Source: Agroathelia rolfsii (lineage: Eukaryota > Basidiomycota > Agaricomycetes > Amylocorticiales > Amylocorticiaceae). From it: a DNA stretch of 64,000 nt. The stretch's first letter is position 1, and each line of letters starts with the position of its first letter. The notes under the pieces were generated by a model that was not told where the DNA came from, did not search any database, and saw nothing but the letters and a program-made list of their open reading frames with translations. Below, piece by piece: positions 23,483 through 36,045 of the stretch. The stretch covers positions 2,542,001-2,606,000 of the forward strand of contig JABRWF010000007.1 in the NCBI GenBank assembly GCA_018343915.1, given 5' to 3'. Position numbers and translations under genes: made by a program.

Positions 23483-25728
23483 TTACTGCAAGTCGCTAGG
23501 CAAGGCGTCGTAGATAGGGCACAATTCCCTCCAAGCCTCTGTCAATGATAATGTTGAGAATCAATGGAAATGTTCAGAGATGGTTATTCCCTTACCCGGA
23601 ACAGAGGCATTATTAGCAGCGGCTGTCTGATTGACAGCCTCTGCAAAGACGATGGCAAGGCCTGCCTCCAAGTGCCAGTCAATGTGGCTGGTAAATAAAA
23701 ATGAGTGACAAGTGTCGATAACAACAAGGGATGCACATACCAATGCAAAATCCAAGGGCCAGGGTTATCTGTGGTAAAACGAATGGTGGCATTGTCCGTG
23801 GTATCAGAACCGATACTGAAAGTATCGCGACGAACGGGGTTGGCATCTGCGGAAATATGTAAGCACAAATATGTTGATATTATGAGAGTAGCTTACAGTT
23901 GTAGGTTGTGCTGTTGGCGCTACGAACAACAGAAAAGGTATGGCCGTGCAAGTGGAACGGGTGCTGCCAAAGATATGTTAAATATACCAAAAAACGATTG
24001 CAATTGCTATACGTACAGGTCCGCCGACGACTCCGCCGGGAATACTCAATTCAATGACTTTGTTGCTAGGCAAGGAGTAAACGGAGCCAGCCGGCAGAAG
24101 GTCCGTTGCTTGAACAGTTCCACTGAGAATCTGGAGCAAGACGGGAACGGTGGGGTAGGTCCATGAATAACTATAGATGGTTATTAATCTATGGAAAAGA
24201 CTGATAAATGGGAGTGCAGAATTTTTTACCCATTGATATCGTAGGTCAGGTTGGAAGTCTTCAAAAAGCATCATCATTTTTTTTTTTTCTATTAATAATA
24301 ACACTTGGGGAAACTTACGAAAGACAAGTCAAGATTGAGCAAAACATCTGCACCGCCAACTTCGGGAGTCCCAGGAGCTGCAGGATCAACTAAGGCCTAA
24401 TTCAAGCATATACATTATATATGTGTTGATGATATGGGTATTTATGGTACCTACATGGAGATCCGGCTCATATAGAAGGTTGCTCGCAGTATCATTGCTT
24501 GTTGGCTCAACACTCGAATTTGCGCCCGAGTAGGAGAGGATAGCACTGTTGATACCGCCGTCAAATCCAGTTGAGCCCATGTTGGGGTTGGCCCGGATCC
24601 AATAGTTACCAACGGTTTGGTTCGCAGTCATCTACATCAAAGTAAGAAGTGTGTTTATGAAATAAAGTAAATCATCTCTTACAATAAGAGAATATCGCTG
24701 GGCTGCAAATATCTGGACAGAATCCACAACAAGTGGTTCGGTCGCGACACCATCGGCCTCGATGACAGTGAAAGTATGCGAGTCGATGGAGAATACATAG
24801 TTTGGATGACAGACCATGGCTACAAGACGGAAACGATAGCGCTTGCCCTTTTCGACAGTAATGACTGCGAGATCCGACTCGGGGCCGCCTGCATACCTTC
24901 CCAGTCCATTTATCAAGGTAGAGTCGGGGGTGCTTTAATAAAAATGAGCATAACACAATTCTAATTAGTCATGAAAAGCTCGGGCTTACGGGAAGGCGCC
25001 GGCGGAAGGAGCAGGGGTATGGTACCAATCAGCGAGAGTAATGATAGTGCTCTCATCATCGATATCATAGAGGCCTTTATAAGGGTCATCCGGATCATAG
25101 ATGACCAGAGCACCACGAAGGCCATCACAGTATTGCGTTGCCAGATGTGAATGATACCAATATGTACCTAATACATATTGGGAGTGTTAATGTCCCAACA
25201 GATTTCAAACACAATCCCTTTTTCGCTTACCAGTTTGACTAGCTCCAGAGAAGCTGTATAGGAAACTGTCTGTGGGAGCAATTGGACATTGGTTAACTTG
25301 GGCAACACCATCCGCCCAGTTCGTTCCCGCTTGGAACAAGCCATGCCAGTGCTTCAGGAAAAAATGTTAATCCAATCCATATCTATGCATAGACCAGCCA
25401 CTTGAACTTTAGGATACATACAACAGTGGTACTCCTGCGCATCGTTGAGTCAGTCAACTCGTTGATGACGTTGAGCTGGAATTGGTCCCCCTGCAAGATG
25501 TAAGCCAGAATCGTGAGGTAAATGTGTATGTCTATGGAGTACCTTGTTAGCTGTAATGACGGTGCCCGGAAAGGTGCCACCAGCCAACACAGCGGAGCGG
25601 TTATATCCATCCGGTTGGATGTAAACATTAGATATAACCAAATCTGCCACAGGACCAATGGCACCCAAGGCCTGAGAGATGGAGGAGAAGAGAACCGTGC
25701 CTATTACAAAGGCACGAAAGAGGGACAT
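23483..25728 (-). CDS. Laccase (secreted multicopper oxidase)
   Basis: About a dozen exons on the minus strand reconstruct a full laccase (EC 1.10.3.2), which oxidises phenols while reducing O2 to water outside the cell. The signal peptide is [20 protein letters not shown]. All four copper motifs are present: L1 [16 protein letters not shown]2 [19 protein letters not shown]3 [13 protein letters not shown] and L4 [12 protein letters not shown] (its Cys codon is split by an intron). The axial position ten residues after the L4 Cys is Leu, the class linked to intermediate redox potential. Trp in HIDWH replaces the more usual Phe. Domain 2 contains [11 protein letters not shown] and [13 protein letters not shown]. 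The C-terminus [20 protein letters not shown] follows one last intron. The upstream methionine in the same frame (25812) was rejected because the signal peptide starts at 25728. Confidence 0.94.
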
Positions 25729-28492
25729 GGCAAAAAATAATGAGAAGAGCGCAGTTTGAGGAAAGCTAAGTTGAGAAAGAAACACTGAGATTTCTGGGGC
25801 AAGCAGGCTCACAGATATCGATAGCTTTTATAGCTTGAGACCCATCCCTCTATGACACAGGCAACTCGCAATTGAGAGCGGCGTTCCTTCACCAATTTGA
25901 TCGGCAGCTGTATTCTATACACTTGGGAGAACAGTACACACTTTAGGGCAATACATTCGAGCTGACGGGCGCATCTTACTAGTCTAGTCCGCAGCAAATG
26001 TTACGCATCTTTCACCAGCCGAGGGCAAGCATCATACTTGCACTGGACATTTAATGACAATTGTGCTATAATTGGGTACTAAGCTTCGCATAATGTGCTC
26101 AATAAGATTATTGTCGAAATGTGCTCAGAGTCGGAGCCGACACGGGGATGATGGCCGAGATTCGCCATCAACAGGAACCACAAGAGGTTCGGACTTCTGA
26201 ACTCGCCGTCAAAAAAGTCTTCGAAGGCAATGAAGCCAAGGGCCGGGTATTAGTTTGAATGGTACAGCAGTCTATATATGTTCCATGCGATGATATCTAC
26301 CAGGACAAGACGGAAACTCGTAATTCACAATGACAGGAAACTCTCCATTTATTTGATCACAAGGGCAATAACTCATGACTACACCGAGAACGGGAGTCCG
26401 AGAAGAGATTACGAGTAACCCATTACTAGATTCCGAGTGCAAGACTCAAACCAAGTGATTATTCATTTAATAATAATAATCATCGTCATCATCATCCAAG
26501 GGTATAATGTGGGACCATACAGGTTATGCCAAGGCAAGAATCACGGGTACTCAGGAGTTATAGGAGTGCTCCGCCGAATACAGATATGCGTATGTTAGCA
26601 TCAAGAAGGATGATTATTGGCGAGAGAAAGCTCTGTGAGCACAATCGTCCAACTCTCTTTGGAAGATGCCTAGTAGAGTCGGGGGCAATTATTGTAGATG
26701 GAATTCGGATTGTATTATCAAACAGTAGCGATAACACATGTTACGCAGATAATGGCTGTTGCCAATGGAAATACAAAAGCTCGAATGTGCGGGCCCACGG
26801 CGGACATGATGCATGATGATTGGTTGTGGGAAGCCTCCGTGCAATGATCTGAGAAAATGGAACAAGCGGGAATTGTACCGCGCTTGCCGGCTGGACTACC
26901 TGTCCCAATATTCTATATTATCTCAACCCCTGTTGTTGCGGTACAATCCGTGACATTGTGACATGTAACAGTCATGTGACTACAGACTAGAGTAGCATCA
27001 CATTTTTGTAGTAAATACTTATCCGTTTGACTCCGTACGACGACACTGTACGAGATAAGTGGAATTTTATTCTCCACTGAGTCTGTGTCTGAACTGGTCT
27101 GAGGCTCGCATTTCATCACACCTGTTTCTGGGAACCCCGTTAACCCAGCTCAGCCAGGTTCTTTTCTCTTGTAACACAACCATCACACTCCGACTCGGTC
27201 TGAGTTAGTGTCAATGAAAGTGGTCAGATGATTGGTATGTGAATATGATTTGTTTTCGGAAATAGGCGAAGGATATCCGATTCCAGTTGAGCGCTGTATG
27301 TTACTTAAGGCCGCTCACGTTACCGCAGGCAGCGGCTGGACCCGCCAGTCAATAGGCCCTGTCTGTGGCGTGACTGGCGCGGTGGCTCTGGCAAGAAGCA
27401 TCAACGTGATGAAGCATGTCGTGCCTGGCCTAAAAGACTCATCACCTGCCTGTGTATTGCCACCACATAGTTCGGCGTCTTATATCTGTAGCCGGTACTC
27501 TACCCGCTATTTCGCTTTCCAATCGATGTGCTCTAGCAATATCATCACCGACTCATCGGGGTGAATGACTGCGGCTCGGAGTCCCTGGACGTGTCCTTGA
27601 TCTACTTGTAGCAATCCACATGTCTCTTGCGGTTGACAGAATTCGCTAATCTACTCTCAGTGCCATCCAAGTTTTTGAAAATTTGCTTCGGTTAGCCTTA
27701 GAAGATGGTCTCCTTCGGCGGCTCTGATGATTATGTTTGCTGCGGATATTGTATTCGGAGCCCCGAAAGCTTATTCACTGTATTCTGGTCGCGATAATAG
27801 AGACCAATCAGCTTACTATGTTTATTGTAATGTTTCAGACTGGCATGGTTCTTACAGCAACAGCAATCATGTAATGAGGTGCTGAAAGATAAGCATCAAC
27901 TGGGCCGCACAATGCGTCTAACCATCACGAAACTTTTTTCAATCCTACTCGTCATAATCGAATCAGAGTCGGACACTTGGGCGTTGCCTTCACTCATGGC
28001 CGCTGGCACGCTTACAGTCGACAGAATTGACATCATGGTCTGCGATACATAGGACGTGGCACAACTTTCTTGCACTTCTCTAAACTTGGAAATCCCTTTT
28101 TACAAAAAAATTCAATATCAAGTATCGTCGCAACCGACATTTAGCTCTTGAGGGCAAATATCGAAGAGTTGAATGCGCAGTACGAGCTATTTTCTTTGCT
28201 CGATCTTTTTCTATGCTCAATCGATTCTGTGCGCTTGCACGGATCATATATTTAAATCATCGCATCTTGGCGTAGTTGAGCCCCAGATTCTGCAACGTTT
28301 CACTCATGCTGGTGCGTCAGTTCGGTGTCCGGGCCGCGGACGGACAAATGTCTCTTCTATAGCTTTCAAGAGCCCCACGTAAGTTGTATTTGGGACCCTG
28401 AAGAGGGTACTTATGTGGTAGTAATGAGGCAAGTTCTCTCGACCACACCCCACATTATTCCCTCCCACTTTTAGCCTTCTAAACCTCCAACT
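25729..28492. other. Large gene-poor interval
   Basis: About 2.8 kb upstream of the laccase. I find no frame resembling a known protein and no transposon ends. Short frames (for example 26526-26816 and 27232-27564) look like chance. Confidence 0.5.
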
Positions 28493-28815
28493 ATGCAGTT
28501 GAAATATGGCTTCACTGTCACTGTCTGCTTGGCTGTTGCCTCGCTGATGAATGCTGTGTCTTGTGCGACTATTGCTCTCAGCGTATGCGCATTTAAATAA
28601 AAGCAATCGCACTATATAAACTCACGTGTAATATACAGTCTGTTGTCCCAGAAATGCCTCAAAGCACTTTCACGGCCACGCGCGTGTTTATGACCCCAAT
28701 TCAGGAGTCTCCTTTCATGTCCGAAACTACGACCGTGGTGACCTGGACCGCCTATCCGACTAGTTCTAGCGTTGTGGGTAAGCGGGACATCTTCATGTCC
28801 ATCATGTCGATATAG
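28493..28815 (+). CDS. Small secreted protein candidate
   Basis: Exon 1 (28493-28582) encodes MQLKYGFTVTVCLAVASLMN, a strong signal peptide ending near AVSCA. A 56-nt intron (28583-28638, GTATGC to ATACAG) leads to a Thr/Ser/Val-rich tail with MPQSTFTATRVFMTPIQ and TTTVVTWTAYPTSSSVV. Reading on through GTAAGC gives an 88-residue product ending at 28815. Alternatively that GTAAGC is a second donor spliced near 28846, with a stop near 28885. A KR dipeptide just before the end could be a Kex2-type site in the unspliced version. No homologue is recognised; it is compatible with an effector or wall protein. Confidence 0.5.
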
Positions 28816-30398
28816 TTAAATGTTGATTTTAAGCAGCTTAGCATTGGTCTTGCAATCCTTGCCCTGGATTTGTAAGGAGGGATGACTTGAAGTTAGATAC
28901 TACTACGGCTTGAAGTTAATTGATTGTTCATTTTGAGAATGTGATTTTTTGTTAAACCTTTATTGGGCTATACCAAAAAAAAAACTGTTAGATAGACCAA
29001 AGAAGCCACCATATGAGCTGATTCTGACAATTCAACTTGTGTGTTTTATCATTCGCTATCACCTCCGTCAGTGCGCTAGGTAATGAACATTAATTGACGT
29101 CCCACGATATCAGAGACCCTGGTCAAAGAAAAGAAGCGGACCGTCGACCAAACTACCGGATATCTCGGATCCGAATGAATGGACCTATTAATGGACCATT
29201 TCGTAGAACGATCATTTCTCGTTTTCGGGACCGATAAACCGTTCCGATAATCATACTTCCTACAATAAAAGAGAACGGAGTACCTCCAAAGATTATTCAG
29301 AAGGTGGACATGATCACGGTTCTTGTTCGTCACGGTTGTCCGTGTCGGCGGCTATCCCTCACTTGTACAGAAGCCGATTTTACAACTGTCATATGGAAAT
29401 GAATTTCTCTGTCGTAACAATTATTCATAGCCATGCTGCGCGTACCGAAAGTCGAATGATACGCAGACATGAAAAGTAACCAATGGCTGCTCAGACATGT
29501 GGCCTAATTTCACTACTAGTAATTGGATTAGATATGGCCGTTGCTCATTCGGGTCTCATAACGTACAGGGACACATTCTATGATTACCATGTGATTGGAC
29601 TCTTATGTCCCGATGTCGGATTCATTGTGCGTCGGACGGCACACAACATAAAATTGAATGTATAGGTGAGGCTGGTCAACTTGACTGTATCAACCACGGA
29701 GATGAATTCCCGAAAAGTGCCCGAAAGTTAACGGGGTGTAACACCCTGAATATGTATAGGACTTGTTGCTAGGTATTGATATCCCCAGAACCATTAGAAC
29801 AGCGTCAAGGGAATTACCAAGATGCGATGCTCATCACATCAGAAACCTGATGAGAATGTGCAATGGTTGAAGAGTACGGTACTTGTAGGAAAATCAACTG
29901 GCGATAATCATGATCACTGGCCCTGGTTTAATTTATTTGAGAAGTACGGGTTCGTGATTACCTTGAAAACTGTCTGATGTAAAATCAATTGACATTTCGT
30001 GTGAAGAAGAACAAAGGGCATGTATTCAGTGGATGATAGAATTCTATTCGAGCGGCATGACGTCGGCGCCGTGAAATATTGACAGACGTGTGAATATCGT
30101 GCACGGAAAACAATGATTTGGTAAGCGAAGTCACAGATTTATCAGGACACATGAAAGCTTGTTTGACAGCGGCACATCCTACGCGGAAATAGGAACAAGG
30201 CGAACGTCGGAGAATGGGCGTCGCGTCAACCATTTCAGTAACTCGATGGAAATGGGCTCACATAAGAAGCATTGTATTACCTGAGAGAAGGCTGTACGTT
30301 TGAGTATCCAAGAGGTAGATGGTTCTAATCCGTGCTGAGTTAATATAATAATACAATTAAAATGAAATCAAGGGAAGGCCTACACTGAATGCAAGCTG
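28816..30398. other. Gene-poor interval before TSR2
   Basis: No recognisable coding sequence. Frames at 29076-29333 and 29483-29665 show no family features. Confidence 0.5.
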
Positions 30399-31007
30399 CT
30401 ATCTACGATTTTTGCCTTTGCCTTTGCCTTGGACCAATGTGAAGCCATCTTCGTCTATGATAGGTTCTGGCTTTTGTGATGAGGCAGAGTTATCAGCGCT
30501 ATCAACAAGCATCGGCACATCGTCGTCGTCGTCGCCGCCGCTTTCATCATTATCAGAGCCATCGTCCTCCCATTCGCTACTATCATTTGGCTCGTGATGT
30601 GCTTGGACCTTCTGACCCCGAAATTTTTCTGCCTGGCCCTCCCATTTCGTGACTTCATCGCTTTCTGAAGAGTTTCCAGAGTTGACGTTGGTCCATAGCT
30701 TCACAATGTCTCTAGCAACCCCCTCAGCACTACCATCTTCCAGCACCGTGTTGAATTCGTCCTCCATGATCTGCAGTAGCATTTCTTCTATGTATTCTAT
30801 ATCAGGCGCTGGAGCAGATGCATCCTCTGGCTCAGTGAATTGGTCGACGAGCACTGAAGCCATCCATGTTCTTTTGGACGCAGATGTCGACCCGGCCCAT
30901 GATTCATCTACGGCAAGGCGGAGCACTGGCCAGATGGCCAAGCGAGCAATTACACCACGAGCAAAAAGTACAGCAGCAGGAGATGGGGAAGAATCAGATG
31001 AGGCCAT
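30399..31007 (-). CDS. TSR2: Pre-rRNA processing protein TSR2 (Rps26 chaperone)
   Basis: A single exon of 202 residues. FARGVIARLAIWPVLRLAVD followed by ESWAG is the conserved start of the TSR2 domain. IEYIEEMLLQIMEDEFNTVL and ARDIVKLW complete the helical core in the first 120 residues. The second half is acidic (GGDDDDDVPMLVD) and ends in a basic GKGKGKNRR tail after DEDGFTLVQ, as in other fungal TSR2 proteins. TSR2 shields newly made ribosomal protein eS26 and delivers it to the pre-40S particle. It is divergent from GRC3 with 116 bp between start codons. Confidence 0.92.
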   Translation of the reverse strand: MASSDSSPSPAAVLFARGVIARLAIWPVLRLAVDESWAGSTSASKRTWMASVLVDQFTEPEDASAPAPDIEYIEEMLLQIMEDEFNTVLEDGSAEGVARDIVKLWTNVNSGNSSESDEVTKWEGQAEKFRGQKVQAHHEPNDSSEWEDDGSDNDESGGDDDDDVPMLVDSADNSASSQKPEPIIDEDGFTLVQGKGKGKNRR

Positions 31008-31123
31008 AGCAAGTCCCTCGTAAATTTGAACAAGAATAGATGATTATTATTTTTCTTGATTCGACCAAAAATCTGTGACTTCATCGCGGACTTTGAAAAT
31101 TTCAAGTTTCTTCCGGTCCGACG
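31008..31123. promoter_or_regulatory. Shared TSR2/GRC3 divergent promoter
   Basis: Only 116 bp separate the start codons of two ribosome-biogenesis genes on opposite strands, so both 5' UTRs and promoters must fit here. A co-expression function is inferred from the layout; no specific element is recognised. Confidence 0.6.
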
Positions 31124-33611
31124 ATGCTCAGCGCTCTCGCAGCAAGAAGAGCACGCCAGGCAGCGATTGCTGTTTCTGCTGCCCCTACATCTGAAAAAGC
31201 TGCTGTTATCACGGATGCTTCATCTAGCTCTGCTGAGCCCGACACGAAAAAGCCTACGCCAGCAACTCGTCAACAACCGAACTCAAAAGGCAAAAAACGC
31301 AGGAAGAGTGACAGTAGCATTGAGTCTCGTCGCAAACCTTTAAAAAATGCTCGGTACTTTGCCCAAGAGCTGGAGGATGATTCTCCAAGCCAGGAGGACG
31401 ATCTTATAAGCGATGAGGATGCAGATGGAGATGCGTCCTTGGTGTCTGATGGTGATGATGCTGTCGAGACTATTACGCCCATTGTAGTCCAAGACCGAAA
31501 GAGCAAACGAGATTGGTCTCCTAGCCGTCCATATAAAAACACCTCTGGGGATGAGAGCGACAATATACCTATTGACGGCGGCAATAAAGTACCTGGGTCC
31601 ACCTTCCCTCCATCATTATCGAACAATCATACATTATCCACATTCCGCCCTATCCTTCGACAAAATATCTTTCCGCTATCTGTGGACGAGCTACTACATC
31701 TCAAGTTCGATATCTCCGACGCCTCTGAAGCTGCTGTTCTGAGTATACCATCGGATCAAACGCTTTGCATTTTCGGTGTATGCACACTTGCGGTTCTGAG
31801 GGGATCCATCTCCCTGCAGGGCACACGACTACAGCCGTCACGCATTTTTCATCGTGTATTTGCCCCTAAAAGCGCGCCCTTGCCCGTTATCAAAGCTTTG
31901 GAAGAGGACGGTGAAGTGATTGAAGGCTTGAATTTTGATGGGAATTTGCTTCTACAGGACGCCCTGCAAACTAAAGGAGCGTTAGTTATTATTCGAGCTT
32001 TGTCGACTGGGATCGAGGACATTGGTCAAATCTGTCGTGTCTTTGATGGTGCCTTCACGAAGACGTTTTCAATTACACAAAGCCTACATGTCCCTGGCAT
32101 TTGCTCCGTAAGGCTTTCCATTTTGAAAGTATAGATTGTGCTGTGATAACCGTCGACCTAGATTGTTGAGCAAAGCCGTGACATTGCACCATTTGAAATC
32201 ATGGAGGCGTGGGATGGAGCCTTGGGAACGATAGATAGTCTTATGGGCTCGATTGATCAACCCATAAGTTCACCGCCCATTCTGATGGTCAAAGGGCTTA
32301 AAAAAAGCGGAAAAAGTACGTTCGCCAGAATGTTGACAAACCGATTGTTAGAAAGGCTAGTCGTCCAGAGATCTTTCCTTTTTATAGAAAGTTTTAACCA
32401 CTTGGTTCTATAGATATCCTGCAGTTGCATTTCTAGAAACGGACCTGGGGCAGTCAGAATTTACACCTGCAGGCATGGTTGCGTTGAACATTGTTCATTC
32501 GCCTATTTTTGGTTTGGGATAGTTCACCTCCTAATATTTTTAGTTGATTAATATTTGTCCTCCAGGACCACCCTTCACGCATCTTGACGTACCGCATCGA
32601 GCTCATTATATTGGAGCTACATCTCCTCGACCATCGCCATCTCACTACTTGGGAGCCATAGATGATCTGGTTCAGTCCTATCGGTTAGACATTCAGTATG
32701 CCGAGTTAGAATCGGGCTATGAAAGGGATGCCTCGTACAATGATGGCATTCCTCTCGTGGTCAACACGATGGGATGGACTAAAGGACTTGGCGCCGATCT
32801 TGTATGGAAGATCCAGGAAATGGTCGAACCTACGCATATATTTGATTTTCAAGATCAGGCTTTACCCATGTGGTCAACATCCGCTCAAAACGGATCAGAG
32901 GGATCATTTTCGGCCTCGCAAACCATTTCCTTACCGCCAATACAGCCGTCTGTACTGGCATCCCTATACACGGCAGCGGACCATCGCAATATATCACTCC
33001 TTTCTTATTTCCACAACGTTCCATCGCTCAGACCTAGCAGAACAGCCGGATCCTTGTCCTGGAAAATGAATATACCACTTTGTGCCATGTGTCCTTACGA
33101 AGTTAACCCTCGTCTGGCCTTCGATAGAGCGTTTCTTACGGGAACTGGAATGGAGGATGTTGTTCCTGAAGAGCTAAACACCGTCCTCAACGGCGCCATC
33201 GTCGGTCTCGTCGAATGCGATATAGGCAGTCTCACGTCCGCAGAAGACGATGGTGAAAACACGACCGCTTCTGCGAATACAATTATTCCATATCAACAGA
33301 GCGCCGTACCGCCATCACCGTCCACTTCATCATGTCTGGGTTTGGCCCTCATACGTGGTATCTCAAAAGATGGGTTCAATATGCATATTTTGACGCCCAT
33401 CGCTCCCTTATCACTCGGGGCCGCTCGAGTATTGGTAAAAGGCGAGATGGAATTGCCCGTATGGGGTATGCTGGATTTTCGGGATCCTGAAGGCGCAGTT
33501 GCAGGGGTAGAACAGGACAGGGTGTCTTTCTTGCGCTGGGGTCGTGGCGAAGGAGCAGGTGGGGAGCGCAGGAGGATTAGACGTAATTTGATGAGAAAGG
33601 CGCAAGGATGA
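31124..33611 (+). CDS. GRC3: Polynucleotide 5'-hydroxyl kinase GRC3/NOL9
   Basis: Exon 1 (31124-32107) encodes a low-complexity N-terminus beginning MLSALAARRARQAAIAVSA and then the N-domain (VPGICS). Exon 2 from 32162 contains the Walker A loop LMVKGLKKSGKSTFARML. The next exon starts YPAVAFLETDLGQSEFTPAG, the Walker B/DxGQ region. The last starts PPFTHLDVPHRAHYIGATSP and includes VVNTMGWTKGLGADLVWKI. GRC3 phosphorylates the 5'-OH end made by Las1 at ITS2 in pre-rRNA and also acts in Pol I termination. The intron after NRLLE has no good GT donor in phase; the frame fits a GC donor (AG|GCTAGT), which is uncertain. The remaining splices are ordinary. Confidence 0.9.
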
Positions 33612-33817
33612 GGATAGGAATTGATTTTGATTGTGTATTCAATATTAGCTGGTAAATGATGCATGATCTATCGGTGTCTTGTATCTTCTTCGCCTTGAGT
33701 GAATGATAGTTTCGGACCAATCGCGCTTCGGGAATTTGACCGGATTCGGACTAAAAGAAGACGCGAATTGGCGCGGCAACTTGGAGGCAAGAACAAAACA
33801 CTCCATCATCGTCAAAG

Positions 33818-35893
33818 ATGTCGATGCAGATTTTCGCAGACCAGGTGCATCTGCTGCTCTAGACATATCTTGTCTTTACTTATCAGTCTGTCAGGCTACC
33901 GAGGAGAAGGCCGAAAATGCTCGCCTTTCCTCCTTTGTCGGCGCCCTTGCCTTGGGCGATTTGGTCAAATCCACACTGGGCCCAAAAGGCATGAACAAGA
34001 TTCTCCAGTCCGGATCGACGGGAGATATCAACGTGACGAACGATGGCGCGACTATTCTCAAGGCAATTCAACTCGATAACGCTGCCGCAAAGATTCTCGT
34101 AAACATCTCCAAAGTGCAAGATGACGAAGTCGGTGATGGCACGACAAGCGTGACCGTGCTGGCTGCCGAGCTGCTGCGCGAGGCTGAAAAGCTGATTGCG
34201 CAAAAGATACACCCTCAAACGATTGTGGAGGGATTCCGGATCGCGAGTGGGGCTGCGCTGAAAGCTCTGGAAGGAGCAGCTGTTAACAACGCGTGTGTGT
34301 CTTGATATATCTACTTTCTATGCAGATCTAACGAACCTAATAGATCGGACACTGCTGCTTTCCGCAAGGATCTGTTCAACATTGCACGAACTACTCTTTC
34401 GTCCAAAGTTCTGTCTCAAGATAAAGATTACTTTGCCAATCTTGCTGTAGATGCCGTGTTACGACTAAAGGTATGTGTAAACGTAGGCTTCTCGCCTTGA
34501 TCGCCTTCTGAGTTGATTTCGTAGGGATCAACAGATTTGGAGCACATCCAAATTATCAAAAAAGTCGGCGGAAAGCTCACTGATTCTTACCTTGACGAGG
34601 GTATGCTTATTGATCTTGTCACCGCTAGCCTTTTCGTTGTTGATGATATTGTAGGCTTCATCCTCGACAAGTCTATTGCTGTCAACTCTCCAAAACGACT
34701 GGAAAAGGCAAAAATCTTGATTGCCAACACATGTAAGTAGTTCGCTGTCACTGTTCAGACATTCATTAACACTTTCGTACTACAGCCATGGATACTGATA
34801 AGATAAAAATCTTTGGCGCGCGTATCAAGGTCGATGGAACAGGAAAACTCGCTGAACTGGAAAGAGCAGAAAGGGTATGTTCTAGAATATGGGGTTCCGT
34901 GCAGACGCTCAAACCCATCATAGGAGAAGATGAAGGCCAAGGTCGATGCCATTGCTGCACATGGCATCAACTGCTTCATCAATCGGCAGTTGATCTACAA
35001 CTATCCAGAATCGCTCCTTGCTGAGAAAGGCATCATGGTCATTGAACACGCCGATTTCGAGGGTGTCGAACGGTTGTCACTCGTGACCGGCGGTGAAATC
35101 ACGAGCACGTTCGATCAACCGAATCTTGTCAAGCTGGGCAGCTGTGATCTCATTGAGGAAATCATCATTGGCGAGGACAAGGTGTGATTCTCGTGTTTTC
35201 CTTTTGAATAAACTTGTATTGAAGGGTATAATGCAGCTCATTAAATTCTCTGGCGTTGCTGCTGGTGAGGCTTGCACCGTCGTTCTTCGCGGCAGTACAG
35301 GCCAGATGGTAGATGAAGCCGAGCGATCATTACACGATGCCCTTTCTGTCCTCTCCCAAACTGTCAAGGAAACAAGAATAGTACTCGGCGGTGGATGTTC
35401 AGAGATGCTGATGAGCTGTGCTGTTGATGAGGAGGCGCGCAAGGTCCATGGCAAGAGGGCCATCGCCGCCGAAGCGTTTGGACGGGCTTTGAGGCAAATA
35501 CCGACCATCCTGGCTGATAACGCTGGATATGATTCTTCCGAGCTTGTGTCTCAGTTGCGTGCAGCTCACTACAAGGGACAGTCTGATGCCGGTCTCGGTA
35601 TGTCTTACACTTTCTTTTGGTCTTGAGAGAAAACATATTTCAATTGTTCTTCTCACTGGTATATCTTTTGATAGATATGGAGCAAGGCACAATCGGGTCT
35701 ATGAAGTCGTTGGGTATCACTGAGAGTTATAAGCTCAAACGTCAGGTCGTGCTGAGCGCTACCGAGGCAGCTGAGATGATTATACTGTAAATGCTTTCAT
35801 TTGCTAGGAGCTATTCATCTAATCGCTCATCACTCCTTTTCTAGCGTCGATGATATTTTGAGAGCAACACCACGCAAGCGTGAGGCAGTATAA
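33818..35893 (+). CDS. CCT2: T-complex chaperonin CCT subunit beta
   Basis: The first exon MSMQIFADQ is followed, after a 48-nt intron, by [19 protein letters not shown]. Group II chaperonin motifs are [37 protein letters not shown] and [20 protein letters not shown], including the catalytic Asp of [23 protein letters not shown] and the end [12 protein letters not shown] are specific to the beta subunit. Eight or so introns interrupt it. CCT is the cytosolic double-ring ATPase that folds actin and tubulin. It begins 206 bp after the GRC3 stop on the same strand. Confidence 0.94.
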
Positions 35894-36045
35894 AGTCTGT
35901 AATGTTGTAATATTTCACATATAATTTACATGATGATTGCAAGAGAGGTATTGCTGGTTATGATACAGGATGCAGTGAGAGAAGAGGCAAATATAAATCA
36001 ATCGCAGTGCACTCGGTGCACTGCGGGAAGGGGGTTGATACCAGC

